Shown one piece after another: positions 1 to 8,985 of a stretch of DNA of 64,000 bases (within the stretch, counting starts at the first letter, position 1; each line of letters starts with the position of its first letter). Source of the DNA: Streptomyces sp. NBC_01116 (GTDB taxonomy: Bacteria > Actinomycetota > Actinomycetes > Streptomycetales > Streptomycetaceae); assembly GCF_041435495.1 (NCBI RefSeq), contig NZ_CP108644.1:4263501-4327500 (forward strand), read 5' to 3'. The position numbers and the translations under genes are program-made. The notes under the pieces were generated by a model. It ran no database searches. It was given only the letters and a program-made list of their open reading frames with translations, and was not told where the DNA came from.

Positions 1-64
1 CGAGAGGGACCTCGACCCGGGCGTACGAGCGGAAGTCGGCCAGCGAGAGATGGGTGACGTGCAT
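1..64 (-). CDS. recF: RecF, N-terminal fragment (cut by window edge)
   Basis: Only the first 21 codons are inside the window, read leftward from an ATG at 62-64. The peptide [20 protein letters not shown] matches the start of RecF, where the LxxFRSY segment forms the first strands of the SMC-like ATPase head. RecF loads RecA at gapped DNA. Its place just beyond gnd and dnaN is the standard Streptomyces order. The identification rests on the short peptide plus context; the Walker motifs lie outside the window. Confidence 0.85.
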
Positions 65-130
65 GGTGGCCGACCTCTCCCGACAGTGCTTCCAGGTGGT
101 CGCGGCGCCGGCGCGTGGCCGGCGGCGCGA

Positions 131-1015
131 TCAGTTCTCGTTCTTGGACTCGACCGCGTGGCCGCCGAACTGGTTGCGCAGCGCGGCGATCATCTTCATC
201 TGCGGCGAGTCGTCCTGACGCGAGGCGAACCGCGCGAACAGCGACGCCGTGATCGCGGGCAGCGGCACCGCGTTGTCGATCGCGGCCTCCACCGTCCAGC
301 GGCCCTCGCCCGAGTCGGCGGCGAAGCCCCGGAGCTTGTCCAGGTGCTCGTCGTCGTCGAGCGCGTTGACCGCGAGGTCGAGCAGCCAGGAACGGATGAC
401 CGTGCCCTCCTGCCAGGAGCGGAAGACCTCGCGCACGTCGGTGACGGAGTCGACCTTCTCCAGCAGCTCCCAGCCCTCGGCGTAGGCCTGCATCATGGCG
501 TACTCGATGCCGTTGTGGACCATCTTCGCGAAGTGGCCGGCGCCGACCTTGCCCGCGTGCACGGAGCCGAAGTCGCCCTCGGGCTTCAGCGCGTCGAAGA
601 CCGGCTGGACCTTCGCCACGTTCTCCTCGGTGCCGCCGTACATCAGGGCGTAGCCGTTCTCCAGGCCCCAGACGCCGCCGGAGACGCCGCAGTCGACGAA
701 GCCGATGTCCTTGATGCCCAGCTCGACGGCGTGCTTCTCGTCGTCGGTCCACCGCGAGTTGCCGCCGTCGACGACGACGTCGCCGGGCGAGAGCAGATCG
801 GCGAGCTCGTCGATCGTGGACTGGGTCGCGGCACCGGCCGGGACCATGACCCAGACGACCCGCGGGCCCTTCAGCTTGCCCACAAGCTCTCCGAGACTGT
901 GGACATCGGCGACATCCGGGTTGCGGTCGTAACCGATGACGGTGTGACCTGCGCGGCGGATGCGCTCGCGCATGTTGCCGCCCATCTTGCCGAGGCCGAC
1001 GAGACCGAGCTCCAT
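131..1015 (-). CDS. gnd: 6-phosphogluconate dehydrogenase, short decarboxylating type
   Basis: 294 aa. The N-terminus has the dinucleotide-binding loop GLGKMGGNM (residues 7-15), then the substrate-loop region DGGNSRW (about 84-90) and the helix HNGIEYAMMQAYAEG that holds the catalytic Lys/His-Asn face. The length is that of the short, usually NAD-preferring 6PGDH class rather than the 470-aa pentose-phosphate form. It oxidises and decarboxylates 6-phosphogluconate to ribulose 5-phosphate in the cytoplasm. AAGGA lies about 8 nt before the ATG. It sits between dnaN and recF on the same strand, a conserved Streptomyces insertion into the replication cluster. Confidence 0.93.
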   Translation of the reverse strand: MELGLVGLGKMGGNMRERIRRAGHTVIGYDRNPDVADVHSLGELVGKLKGPRVVWVMVPAGAATQSTIDELADLLSPGDVVVDGGNSRWTDDEKHAVELGIKDIGFVDCGVSGGVWGLENGYALMYGGTEENVAKVQPVFDALKPEGDFGSVHAGKVGAGHFAKMVHNGIEYAMMQAYAEGWELLEKVDSVTDVREVFRSWQEGTVIRSWLLDLAVNALDDDEHLDKLRGFAADSGEGRWTVEAAIDNAVPLPAITASLFARFASRQDDSPQMKMIAALRNQFGGHAVESKNEN

Positions 1016-1096
1016 CAGAGATTCCTTAAGCGTCGAGGCGATAAGCGTCGGGGCGTGTGCGCCCAGGACCGAGCCTACGCCCGGCGGGGGACAGCA

Positions 1097-1130
1097 CGGC
1101 GGGCCCGCTCCGCGCCGAGCGGGCCCGCCG
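1097..1130 (-). terminator. Hairpin downstream of dnaN
   Basis: Perfect 14-bp stem (1097-1110 with 1117-1130) and a 6-nt loop, in the gap between the dnaN stop and the gnd start. A second GC hairpin (1150-1167) lies nearer dnaN. There is no U-run, which is common for Streptomyces terminators. Confidence 0.7.
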
Positions 1131-1186
1131 GAAACTGCCGCGGATACGTCCCCCGGTCGGCCGGGGGAGGCCAGGACCGGCCGGGA

Positions 1187-2317
1187 TCAGCCGGAGAGGC
1201 GGACCGGCATGATCAGGTACTTGTACGCGTCGTCCGCCTCGGCGTCGAGGGCCGGGCGGCCACTGAGCAGGGCGGGCTTGGTGGACGTGGTGAACGAGAG
1301 CTGGGCGACCGGGGAGTCGATCGCGCTCAGGCCGTCCAGCAGGAACGTCGGGTTGAAGGCGATCGAGATGTCGTCGCCCTCCAGCACAGCGTCGACGCGC
1401 TCCACAGCCTGTGCGTCGTCACTGGAACCGGCTTCCAGGATGAGGACGCCCTGCTCGAAGCTGAGCCGTACGGGGGTGTTGCGCTCGGCGACCAGGGCCA
1501 CACGCTTGACGGCCTCGACGAAGGGGGCCGTCTCGATCACCGCGACGGAGTTGAACTCGGTCGGGAAGAGCGTGCGGTACTTCGGCAGGTCGCCTTCGAG
1601 CAGCCGCGTGGTCGTCCGGCGGCCGGCGCCCTCGAAGCCGATCAGGCCCTCGCCCGCGCCGGAGCCGGAGAGCGCCAGGGTGACCGTGTCGCCGCTCGTG
1701 AGCGCCTTGGCGGTGTCCAGGAGGGTCTTGGCGGGCACCAGGGCGACCGCGGACGCGTCGGCGTTCTCCGGCTTCCACAGGAACTCGCGGACCGCGAAGC
1801 GGTAGCGGTCGGTGGAGGCGAGGGTGACCGTGTCGCCCTCGATCTCGATCCGCACACCGGTGAGCACCGGCAGGGTGTCGTCGCGGCCGGCGGCGATGGC
1901 GACCTGGGCGGCGGCCGAGGCGAAGACCTCACCGGGGACGGTGCCCGTGGCGGTCGGCATCTGCGGCAGCGCGGGGTACTCCTCCACAGGCAGTGTGTGG
2001 AGGGTGAAGCGGGAGGAGCCGCAGACGACCGTGGCCCGCACACCGTCGGTGGAGATCTCCACCGGGCGGTTGGGCAGGGCGCGGCAGATGTCGGCGAGCA
2101 GCCGGCCGGAGACGAGCACCGTGCCGTCCTCGTCGATCTCCGCGTCCACGGAGACCCTGGCGGAGACCTCGTAGTCGAAGCTGGAGAAGCTGAGAGCCCC
2201 GTCCTCGGCCTTCAGCAGAAGGCCCGCGAGAACGGGCGCCGGCGGACGGGCCGGGAGGCTGCGGGCCACCCAGGCCACCGCCTCCGCGAGTACATCGCGC
2301 TCCACCCGGATCTTCAC
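1187..2317 (-). CDS. dnaN: DNA polymerase III sliding clamp, beta subunit
   Basis: 376 aa, the usual length for the three-domain beta clamp that encircles DNA and tethers the replicase. It begins MKIRVERDVLAEAVAWVARSLP and ends with the LIMPVRL motif typical of clamp C-termini, which helps form the peptide-binding pocket. The GTG start at 2315-2317 has AGGAGG about 8 nt upstream. The gene reads away from oriC, so its promoter lies inside the origin region, and it is followed by gnd and recF on the same strand. Confidence 0.98.
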   Translation of the reverse strand: MKIRVERDVLAEAVAWVARSLPARPPAPVLAGLLLKAEDGALSFSSFDYEVSARVSVDAEIDEDGTVLVSGRLLADICRALPNRPVEISTDGVRATVVCGSSRFTLHTLPVEEYPALPQMPTATGTVPGEVFASAAAQVAIAAGRDDTLPVLTGVRIEIEGDTVTLASTDRYRFAVREFLWKPENADASAVALVPAKTLLDTAKALTSGDTVTLALSGSGAGEGLIGFEGAGRRTTTRLLEGDLPKYRTLFPTEFNSVAVIETAPFVEAVKRVALVAERNTPVRLSFEQGVLILEAGSSDDAQAVERVDAVLEGDDISIAFNPTFLLDGLSAIDSPVAQLSFTTSTKPALLSGRPALDAEADDAYKYLIMPVRLSG

Positions 2318-3256
2318 CGGAACCGCCTCCTGCTGTTGCTCGCTCGCCCTGCTGGCCTTCGTCGTCTGGACCGGAGCTCCCTGCCGAGGGCTGGGGAGGC
2401 TCCGGGGTCCAGTCTGACGTACGGCACCGACAGTCGTTGCTGCTCGGGGTCAAGTCGGGCCGAGAGCTTCGCGGCGGTCGACGGTCGAGTTGTACACAGG
2501 CCCCACTTCGAAGCTGATTCCTGGCTAACTCTGGGTGGTAGTAGTAGTAGGCCTTGTGGATACCGTGGATAACGTCGTTTGCGCAGGTCAGCGACTGTTT
2601 TTTGTCCACCGGTCCTGTGGGTGGCGCCCGTGGAAAACCAGGGCTTTCTGTGGACGGGCGAAAGTTCTGCACACCCGATGCACAGGAGGGGGTCACTTCT
2701 CCCCAGGCCTGTCCCCAGCTTTACCCACGTTCCCCACAGCCCAACCGGCCACCTTGGTGTGACGCCTTTCACTCCGGGCGGTGAGAGCGTGTGTTGCGTT
2801 GCCGAACAGTGGACAGGGGTGTGGAGAAGCGGGAAGAAGCTGGGGACAACAAGGCTCAGCCTGTGGGTCGCCGGTGGACAACCGCGACACCTCTCTGTGG
2901 ACGAAAACTCTGTCCACAGGCTGTGGATGACGGTTGACCACAAATCCCCAGCCGGGTGACCTGGCCTGATGGAGTATCGGCAGCGAGCCCTGTGGACGCA
3001 ATATGGACAACTTCCCAGTCCCCAGGCTGTGGACGGAAGATTTCTCCCCCATCTGTGGAGAAGAGCCTCTGAGCAGCCCGTATTCGAACAGCGCGGGCTC
3101 GACGGAGCGCTCGACGCGGGCCTCGAACAGCCCGATGGAGGCTCTGGACAGCCCGCCGCGCGGCCCCGGGAACGCGAAAAGCGCCTGGCGCGGACCGTGG
3201 TGGTCCGCGCCAGGCGCCCCTGAGAAACGCTTCGGGAGAAGCCCGGGAAGCCGGCG
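2318..3256. other. oriC: Chromosomal replication origin with about 19 DnaA boxes
   Basis: The 939 bp between dnaN and dnaA hold no gene but many 9-mers related to TTGTCCACA. Plus-strand boxes: 2490, 2602, 2730, 2910. Minus-strand boxes: 2555, 2564, 2649, 2820, 2841, 2873, 2896, 2922, 2991, 3028, 3054. Weaker candidates: 2629, 2665, 2808 and 3002. The best (TTCTCCACA) are at 2820-2828 and 3054-3062. The total of 15 clear plus 4 weak equals the 19 boxes reported for S. lividans oriC. As in other Streptomyces, there is no obvious AT-rich 13-mer array; the least GC-rich stretch is around 2575-2650. Confidence 0.95.
3181..3217 (-). terminator. dnaA intrinsic terminator
   Basis: A perfect 16-bp stem (3181-3196 with 3202-3217) and 5-nt loop, followed in the minus direction by four T residues (3180-3177). 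It ends dnaA transcription before it enters the DnaA-box field of oriC. Confidence 0.88.
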
Positions 3257-5107
3257 TCAGCCGTTCTTGATGCGGTTGGTCAGCTCGGTGACCTGGTTGT
3301 AGATGGAGCGGCGCTCCGCCATCAGGGCCCGGATCTTCCGGTCCGCGTGCATCACCGTCGTATGGTCGCGGCCGCCGAACTGCGCACCGATCTTCGGCAG
3401 CGAGAGGTCGGTCAGCTCGCGGCACAGATACATGGCGATCTGGCGCGCCGTCACCAGGACCCGGCTGCGCGAGGATCCGCAGAGGTCGTCCACGGTGAGG
3501 CCGAAGTAGTCCGCGGTCGCCGCCATGATGGCCGGCGCGGTGATCTCCGGCGCCGATTCCTCACCGCCCGGGATCAGGTCCTTCAGGACGATCTCGGTCA
3601 GCCCGAGGTCCACCGGCTGCCGGTTGAGCGAGGCGAAGGCGGTCACCCGGATCAGGGCGCCCTCCAGCTCACGGATGTTGCGCGAGATCCGCGAGGCGAT
3701 GAACTCCAGGACCTCCGGAGGGGCGTTGAGCTGCTCCTGCACCGCCTTCTTGCGGAGGATCGCGATCCGGGTCTCCAGCTCGGGCGGCTGGACGTCGGTC
3801 GTCAGACCCCACTCGAAGCGGTTGCGCAGCCGGTCCTCCAGCGTCACCAGCTGCTTGGGCGGCCGGTCCGAGGAGAGCACGATCTGCTTGTTCGCGTTGT
3901 GCAGCGTATTGAAGGTGTGGAAGAACTCCTCCTGCGTCGACTCCTTGCTCGCCAGGAACTGGATGTCGTCGACCAGCAGGATGTCCACGTCGCGGTAACG
4001 CTTGCGGAAGGTGTCGCCCTTGCCGTCGCGGATCGAGTTGATGAACTCGTTGGTGAACTCCTCCGAGCTCACGTACCGCACCCGGGTCCCCGGGTAGAGG
4101 CTCCGCGCGTAGTGCCCGATGGCGTGCAGCAGGTGGGTCTTGCCGAGCCCCGACTCCCCGTAGATGAAGAGGGGGTTGTACGCCTTCGCGGGCGCCTCGG
4201 CGACGGCGACGGCCGCGGCGTGCGCGAACCTGTTGGACGCCCCGATGACGAAGGTGTCGAAGAGGTACTTCGGGTTCAGCCGGGCGTGCGGTTCGCCGGG
4301 TCCCGGCGCGGGAGCCGGCTGGGCGCCCATCGGACCGGGGACCGAGCCGCCGGTCCGTCCGGGGCCGTGGCCGCCCTGGCGGGGCCCCGGCTGCTGCTGG
4401 TCCTGCCGGTCGGGGCGCTGCTCGTACCCCTGGTGCTCGGGCGGCTGCGACCGGTAGTCGTGCTGCGGCTGCTGGGGGCGCCCGGTGCCGTACGGCTCGC
4501 GCCACTGCTCCGCGTGCTGCTCCCGGTACTGCTCGTTCTCACGCTCCCGGTACGCGTCGCTCTCGCGGTACGGCTCGCCGGAGGGCTGCTCGCGGTCCTG
4601 GTACCCGCCGTGCCGCGGCTGCTGCCAGGAGAGGTCCTCCTGGGTACGCGGCCAGGCGCCGGGCTCCGGGCGCTGCTGCTGGTAGTCGGGGTAGGCCGGC
4701 CGGGCCGTCGGCATCCCGTCGTCGGAGGGCCGGTGGCCGTATCCGTCGTACCCGTCGTCGCGCGGCTGCGCCGGGTAGCGGTGGCCCTGCTGGCTCTGGT
4801 GCGACGGGTGCATCGGCGGGGAGGGCGGTTCGCCCGCGGAGTCGTCGACGGTGATCGCGATCCGGATGGGGCGGCCGCACTCGCGGGTCAGCGTCTCGCT
4901 GATGAGCGGCGCGAGCCGGCCCTCCAGGACGCGCTTGCCCCATTCATTGGGGACGGCCAGCAGCGCGGTGTCGGCGACGAGTGCCAGGGGCTGGCAGCGC
5001 TCGATCCACTGCTTGTCCTTCGGCTCGATGCCCTGCTGGCCCTCCCCGAGGAGTTGTTCCAGCACTCGCGGCCACACTGCGGCAAGATCGGCAGGTACGT
5101 CAGCCAC
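3257..5107 (-). CDS. dnaA: Chromosomal replication initiator DnaA
   Basis: 616 aa from GTG 5105-5107 (ADVPADLAAVWPRVLEQLL). Domain I comes first, then a long, Gln/Arg/Pro-rich low-complexity domain II (about residues 95-265) that is typical of Streptomyces. Next is the AAA+ domain with Walker A GESGLGKTHLLHAIG and Walker B VDILLVDDIQFL, and last the domain IV DNA-binding signature GRDHTTVMHADRKI. DnaA-ATP binds the boxes in oriC and melts the origin. The frame is open 36 codons further upstream to 5215, but that extension overlaps the promoter -10, so the GTG at 5107 is preferred; GAGAG lies 10-14 nt before it. Confidence 0.98.
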   Translation of the reverse strand: MADVPADLAAVWPRVLEQLLGEGQQGIEPKDKQWIERCQPLALVADTALLAVPNEWGKRVLEGRLAPLISETLTRECGRPIRIAITVDDSAGEPPSPPMHPSHQSQQGHRYPAQPRDDGYDGYGHRPSDDGMPTARPAYPDYQQQRPEPGAWPRTQEDLSWQQPRHGGYQDREQPSGEPYRESDAYRERENEQYREQHAEQWREPYGTGRPQQPQHDYRSQPPEHQGYEQRPDRQDQQQPGPRQGGHGPGRTGGSVPGPMGAQPAPAPGPGEPHARLNPKYLFDTFVIGASNRFAHAAAVAVAEAPAKAYNPLFIYGESGLGKTHLLHAIGHYARSLYPGTRVRYVSSEEFTNEFINSIRDGKGDTFRKRYRDVDILLVDDIQFLASKESTQEEFFHTFNTLHNANKQIVLSSDRPPKQLVTLEDRLRNRFEWGLTTDVQPPELETRIAILRKKAVQEQLNAPPEVLEFIASRISRNIRELEGALIRVTAFASLNRQPVDLGLTEIVLKDLIPGGEESAPEITAPAIMAATADYFGLTVDDLCGSSRSRVLVTARQIAMYLCRELTDLSLPKIGAQFGGRDHTTVMHADRKIRALMAERRSIYNQVTELTNRIKNG

Positions 5108-5213
5108 AAGGCACGCTCTCTCGCATGTCCCACGAATGTGTGGTTCTCGGGACGGGATGGGTCGGGTCGGGTGAGGCCCGGCAGTCGGGAAGGAAAAGAA
5201 CCGGAGTTCAGCC

Positions 5214-5268
5214 ACGGTAGTCAGGCGGAGCCGCGTGGTTCAAGTTGTTGTCCACAGGCTGTGCACAA
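5214..5268 (-). promoter_or_regulatory. dnaA promoter with two autoregulatory DnaA boxes
   Basis: On the minus strand the -35 TTGAAC (5238-5243) and -10 TACCGT (5214-5219) are 18 bp apart. Just upstream are a perfect DnaA box TTGTCCACA (5248-5256, plus strand) and a weaker inverted one, TTGTGCACA (5260-5268, minus strand), 3 bp apart. This paired arrangement is the known site of dnaA autoregulation in Streptomyces. Confidence 0.85.
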
Positions 5269-5290
5269 TGAGGGGTCACGCGAAGCCGGT

Positions 5291-5320
5291 TTGACCGGAT
5301 GGCGTAGCCGCGCGTACCGT
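5291..5320 (+). promoter_or_regulatory. Probable rpmH-operon promoter
   Basis: TTGACC (5291-5296), 18-bp spacer, TACCGT (5315-5320), facing rpmH and divergent from the dnaA promoter. It would give a leader of about 160 nt before rpmH. The remaining gap to 5488 shows no gene. Confidence 0.65.
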
Positions 5321-5488
5321 GACCAGGTCGAGTTGTCGATGGCTGCTGCCGCCTGCCTCCGATGGGCAAAGATCACGATCTGTGATTGTGAAGCGGTGCA
5401 CTAAGGCGTTTACGCGAGTTCCTCGTGGGCGCACGGTGACAGCCAGGCGATGTCCCGCCAACACACGAATCATTTCTGGAGCCCCCGA

Positions 5489-5626
5489 GTGAGCAAGCGC
5501 ACCTTCCAGCCGAACAACCGTCGTCGCGCCAAGACCCATGGCTTCCGGCTGCGCATGCGTACCCGTGCCGGCCGTGCGATTCTCGCGAACCGCCGTGGCA
5601 AGGGCCGCAGCAGCCTGTCCGCCTGA
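5489..5626 (+). CDS. rpmH: Ribosomal protein bL34
   Basis: 45 aa from a GTG start ([20 protein letters not shown]), very basic, with the [17 protein letters not shown] core and C-terminus of bL34. It is a structural protein of the 50S subunit. It is the first gene of the rpmH-rnpA-yidD-yidC-jag cluster, divergent from dnaA, as in most bacteria. Confidence 0.98.
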
Positions 5627-5645
5627 TCGCTAACAGGTCCATGAC

Positions 5646-6017
5646 GTGCTGCCTACCGAGAATCGGCTGAGGCGGCGCGAGGACTTCGCGACCGCGGTAC
5701 GACGAGGACGTCGAGCCGGACGTCCACTGCTCGTCGTCCATCTATGCAGCGGTGACACGGACCCGCACGTGACGGGGGAGACTGTTCCCCCGCCGCGTGC
5801 GGGTTTCGTTGTCAGCAAGGCCGTGGGGGGCGCAGTCGTCCGTACCGCGGTGAAGCGGAAGCTTCGCCACCTGGTCCGCGACCGGCTGGCTCAGCTGCCC
5901 CCCGGTAGCCTTGTTGTCGTACGGGCGCTGCCCGGTTCGGGCGACGCCGACCATGCACAGCTGGCCCGAGACCTGGACGCCGCCCTTCAGCGGCTGCTGG
6001 GAGGGGGCGCGCGATGA
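5646..6017 (+). CDS. rnpA: Ribonuclease P protein component
   Basis: 123 aa, GTG start 20 bp after rpmH. It begins LPTENRLRRREDFATAVRRGRR and carries the family motif AVVRTAVKRKLRHLVRDRL (the RNR-type basic helix that contacts the RNase P RNA). It assists 5' maturation of tRNAs. Its stop overlaps the yidD start by 4 nt (ATGA), so the two are probably translationally coupled. Confidence 0.97.
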   Translation: MLPTENRLRRREDFATAVRRGRRAGRPLLVVHLCSGDTDPHVTGETVPPPRAGFVVSKAVGGAVVRTAVKRKLRHLVRDRLAQLPPGSLVVVRALPGSGDADHAQLARDLDAALQRLLGGGAR

Positions 6018-6373
6018 AGTACCCGCTGCTTGCTCTCATCAAGCTGTACCAGTGGACGATCAGTCCACTCCTCGGGCCTGTCTGCCGTTATTACCCGTCG
6101 TGTTCCCACTATGGATATACGTCGATCGACAGGCACGGTGCCATCAAGGGAACAGCGCTGACGGCCTGGCGCATCCTGCGGTGCAATCCGTGGTCACCCG
6201 GCGGTGTGGATCATGTTCCGCCACGCAAGCGTCCGCGGTGGCACGAGCTGCTGCGCAATGCCCTGCGCGGCGAAAAGGGCGGGGAGTCCGCCGCTGATGT
6301 GCCGTCCGGGGGGTCGGTCTCCGAACCTCCGAGCCCGGCCGCAGAGACCTCGCCCAATGCTCAAGGAGCCTGA
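6014..6373 (+). CDS. yidD: Membrane protein insertion efficiency factor YidD
   Basis: 119 aa. The N-terminus KLYQWTISPLLGPVCRYYPSCS and the following HGAIKG and RCNPWSPGGVD segments are the conserved YidD core, including the paired cysteines. The first 80 residues match the usual family length; the last 35 or so are a Ser/Pro-rich extension. YidD is a membrane-associated helper of YidC-dependent insertion. It overlaps rnpA by 4 nt and is 3 nt before yidC. Confidence 0.96.
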   Translation: MKYPLLALIKLYQWTISPLLGPVCRYYPSCSHYGYTSIDRHGAIKGTALTAWRILRCNPWSPGGVDHVPPRKRPRWHELLRNALRGEKGGESAADVPSGGSVSEPPSPAAETSPNAQGA

Positions 6374-6376
6374 TTA

Positions 6377-7630
6377 GTGGACACGATTGCCAGTCTGTTC
6401 AGCTTTATCACCACACCCGTCTCATGGGTCATCGTTCAGTTCCACAAGGTCTACGGGGCGCTCTTCGGCGACGACTCCGGCTGGGCCTGGGGCCTGTCGA
6501 TCGTGTCCCTGGTGGTGCTGATCCGGATCTGCCTGATCCCGCTCTTCGTGAAGCAGATCAAGTCGACCCGCAACATGCAGGTGCTCCAGCCGAAGATGAA
6601 GGCGATCCAGGAGCGCTACAAGAACGACAAGCAGCGTCAGTCCGAAGAGATGATGAAGCTGTACAAGGAGACGGGCACCAACCCGCTCTCCTCGTGCCTT
6701 CCCATCCTGGCGCAGTCCCCGTTCTTCTTCGCCCTGTATCACGTGCTGTCGTCCATCGCCTCGGGCAAGAAGATCGGGGCGATCAACCAGGACCTGCTGG
6801 ACAGCGCGCGCCAGGCGCACATCTTCGGCGCCCCGCTGGCCGCGAAGTTCACGGACAGCGTCGAGAAGGTCACCTCGCTCGACGCTTCCCTGATGGACGT
6901 CCGGATCGTCACCGCGATCATGATCGTGCTGATGTCGGCTTCGCAGTTCTTCACCCAGCGCCAGCTGATGACGAAGAACGTCGACCTGACGGTGAAGACC
7001 CCGTACATGCAGCAGCAGAAGATGCTGATGTACATCTTCCCGGTCATCTTCGCCGTGATGGGCATCAACTTCCCCGTCGGTGTCCTCGTCTACTGGCTGA
7101 CCACGAACGTCTGGACCATGGGTCAGCAGATGTACGTGATCAACCAGAACCCGACGCCGGGCAGCAAGGCGCAGGACGCCTACCTCCAGCGGGTCCTCAA
7201 GAGCGTGTCCGCCCACGAGCAGGTCCGCGGCCGCACCCGGCGCAACACCGTCAAGGCCATCGTCGCCAAGGGTCCCGACCGCAACGACATCGAGCGCAAG
7301 TTCATCACCGGCCTCGGCAAGCTGGGTCTCGCGGCCCAGGAGGACGGCACGGTGCAGAAGAGCGAGACCGCCGCGGCCGACGCCGAGGGCAGCCAGGCGC
7401 ACAAGCGCCAGCAGCCCAAGCGCCAGACCAAGGCGAAGCGCCAGACGGCCGGTGCCACGGCCGGTGGAGCCAAGGACACGGAGTCCTCGGAAGCCGGTTC
7501 CAAGACCTCGCTCGAGAAGCAGGACGACAAGCCGAAGTCGGCGGACAAGCCCGCCTCCGGCTCCTCACGCCAAGCCAAGTCCGGACAGCGCAAGGGCCCG
7601 CAGCGGCCCAAGCACCCGTCCAAGAAGTAG
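6377..7630 (+). CDS. yidC: Membrane protein insertase YidC/Oxa1
   Basis: 417 aa, GTG start 3 nt after yidD. It has the Gram-positive Oxa1-type layout: an N-terminal membrane segment, the conserved cytoplasmic hairpin (QPKMKAIQERYKNDKQRQSE), SCLPILAQSPFFFALYHVL in the next membrane segment, then further helices around FFTQRQLM and IFPVIFAVMGINFPVGVLVYWL. A long Lys/Ser/Ala-rich tail follows (about 310-417) and may touch ribosomes. It inserts and folds inner-membrane proteins with or without SecYEG. Confidence 0.97.
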   Translation: MDTIASLFSFITTPVSWVIVQFHKVYGALFGDDSGWAWGLSIVSLVVLIRICLIPLFVKQIKSTRNMQVLQPKMKAIQERYKNDKQRQSEEMMKLYKETGTNPLSSCLPILAQSPFFFALYHVLSSIASGKKIGAINQDLLDSARQAHIFGAPLAAKFTDSVEKVTSLDASLMDVRIVTAIMIVLMSASQFFTQRQLMTKNVDLTVKTPYMQQQKMLMYIFPVIFAVMGINFPVGVLVYWLTTNVWTMGQQMYVINQNPTPGSKAQDAYLQRVLKSVSAHEQVRGRTRRNTVKAIVAKGPDRNDIERKFITGLGKLGLAAQEDGTVQKSETAAADAEGSQAHKRQQPKRQTKAKRQTAGATAGGAKDTESSEAGSKTSLEKQDDKPKSADKPASGSSRQAKSGQRKGPQRPKHPSKK

Positions 7631-7643
7631 AAGGAGTCCATCC

Positions 7644-8159
7644 GTGACGGAAGGCACCACCTCCACGGCCGCCGCTGAGGCCGGCAGCGACACGCTGACC
7701 CGCCTGGAGCAGGAGGGCGAGATCGCGGCCGACTACCTCGAAGGGCTGCTCGACATCGCCGACCTCGACGGCGACATCGATATGGACGTCGAGGCGGACC
7801 GGGCCGCGGTGTCGATCATCAGCGAATCGGCGCGTGACCTCCAGAAGCTCGTGGGCCGTGACGGTGAGGTCCTGGAGGCGCTCCAGGAGCTGACGCGGCT
7901 CGCCGTCCACCGGGAGACGGGCGACCGCAGCCGGCTGATGCTGGACATCGGTGGCTTCCGGGCCAAGAAGCGCGAGATCCTCGCGGCGCTGGGTGCCAAG
8001 GCCGCGGACGAGGTCAAGAGCTCGGGCGAGCCGGTGAAGCTGGACCCGATGACGCCGTTCGAGCGCAAGGTCGTGCACGACGCGATCGCCGCGGCCGGTC
8101 TCCGGAGCGAGTCGGAGGGCGAGGAGCCGCAGCGCTTCGTCGTCGTTCTCCCGGCCTGA
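7644..8159 (+). CDS. jag: RNA-binding protein Jag/KhpB (KH-R3H)
   Basis: 171 aa from GTG 7644 with GGAG about 8 nt upstream. The acidic N-terminal part is followed by a KH-type domain (VDVEADRAAVSIISESARDL, then the GRDGEVLEALQ loop) and a C-terminal R3H-like part (MTPFERKVVHDAIA, ending RFVVVLPA). KhpB proteins bind RNA and influence cell elongation and division in Gram-positives. It is 13 bp behind yidC, its usual neighbour. Confidence 0.93.
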   Translation: MTEGTTSTAAAEAGSDTLTRLEQEGEIAADYLEGLLDIADLDGDIDMDVEADRAAVSIISESARDLQKLVGRDGEVLEALQELTRLAVHRETGDRSRLMLDIGGFRAKKREILAALGAKAADEVKSSGEPVKLDPMTPFERKVVHDAIAAAGLRSESEGEEPQRFVVVLPA

Positions 8160-8175
8160 CCGGATCCTTGTACTG

Positions 8176-8205
8176 TCGGCCCCGTCTGTTCGCAGGCGGG
8201 GCCGA
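8176..8205 (+). terminator. Hairpin with UUCG tetraloop after jag
   Basis: A 13-bp stem (one G-U pair) closed by a TTCG tetraloop, followed by ATCTTTG. It lies between jag and rsmG and probably ends or weakens the rpmH-jag transcript. Confidence 0.8.
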
Positions 8206-8268
8206 TCTTTGTCAGCCTGATAGTCAGCCACCCACAGTGCGCTAGTGCGGTATGGAAGGACGGTCCCC

Positions 8269-8985
8269 GTGACGGAGGAAGCAGAGCTCCCCCAGGCACC
8301 TGCGGAGGCGCAGGCGGTGTTCGGAGAGCTCTTCCCGGAGGCTGTCCGGTACGCGGAGCTTCTGGCGGATGCCGGGGTCAAGCGGGGTCTGATCGGGCCG
8401 CGTGAGGTCCCTCGGCTGTGGGAGCGGCACCTGCTGAACTGCGCGGTGCTCTCCGAGGTGGTGCCCGAAGGCGTCACCGTCTGCGATGTGGGCTCCGGCG
8501 CCGGTCTGCCCGGCATCCCGCTGGCTCTGGTGCGCCCCGATCTCAAGATCACCCTGCTGGAGCCGTTGCTGCGGCGGACGAACTTCCTCCAGGAAGTCGT
8601 CGAGCTGCTCGGCCTGGACCATGTGACGGTCGTGCGCGGCCGGGCCGAGGAGGTCCTCGGGACGCTTCAGCCCGTTCATGTGGTGACCGCCCGTGCGGTG
8701 GCGCCGCTGGACCGGCTGGCGGGCTGGGGTGTGCCCCTGCTGAAGCCCTACGGGGAGATGCTCGCGCTCAAGGGCGACACCGCCGAGGAGGAGCTCAACG
8801 GCGCCAGGGCCGCGCTCAGCAAGCTGGGTGTCCTGGAGACCGAGGTGCTCCACGTCGGTGAAGGCCTGGTCGACCCGCTCTCCACCGTGGTCCGTGTCGT
8901 GGTGGGAGAGAGCCCTGGAGGTGTGAGGTTCGCCGCAAAGAGGGCCAAGGCCGCTCGGACGGAGCGGACGCGCAGGCGCCGCTGA
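8269..8985 (+). CDS. rsmG: 16S rRNA (guanine527-N7)-methyltransferase
   Basis: 238 aa from GTG 8269, chosen because GGAAGGA lies 8 nt upstream; an in-frame GTG at 8245 lacks a ribosome site. The SAM-binding motif is VCDVGSGAGLPGIPLAL, followed by LLEPLLRRTNFLQEV and VTARAVAPLDRL, all typical of RsmG/GidB. It methylates G527 in the 530 loop of 16S rRNA; loss gives low-level streptomycin resistance in Streptomyces. It precedes parA, as in many bacteria. Confidence 0.95.
   Translation: MTEEAELPQAPAEAQAVFGELFPEAVRYAELLADAGVKRGLIGPREVPRLWERHLLNCAVLSEVVPEGVTVCDVGSGAGLPGIPLALVRPDLKITLLEPLLRRTNFLQEVVELLGLDHVTVVRGRAEEVLGTLQPVHVVTARAVAPLDRLAGWGVPLLKPYGEMLALKGDTAEEELNGARAALSKLGVLETEVLHVGEGLVDPLSTVVRVVVGESPGGVRFAAKRAKAARTERTRRRR

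Noticed and set aside
50..2572. An 840-codon plus-strand frame opposite gnd and dnaN
   Set aside because: Antisense shadow of two well-identified genes, ending inside oriC.
3347..5404. A 685-codon plus-strand frame opposite dnaA
   Set aside because: Antisense of dnaA; Leu/Arg/Val repeats come from the Gln-rich linker read backwards.
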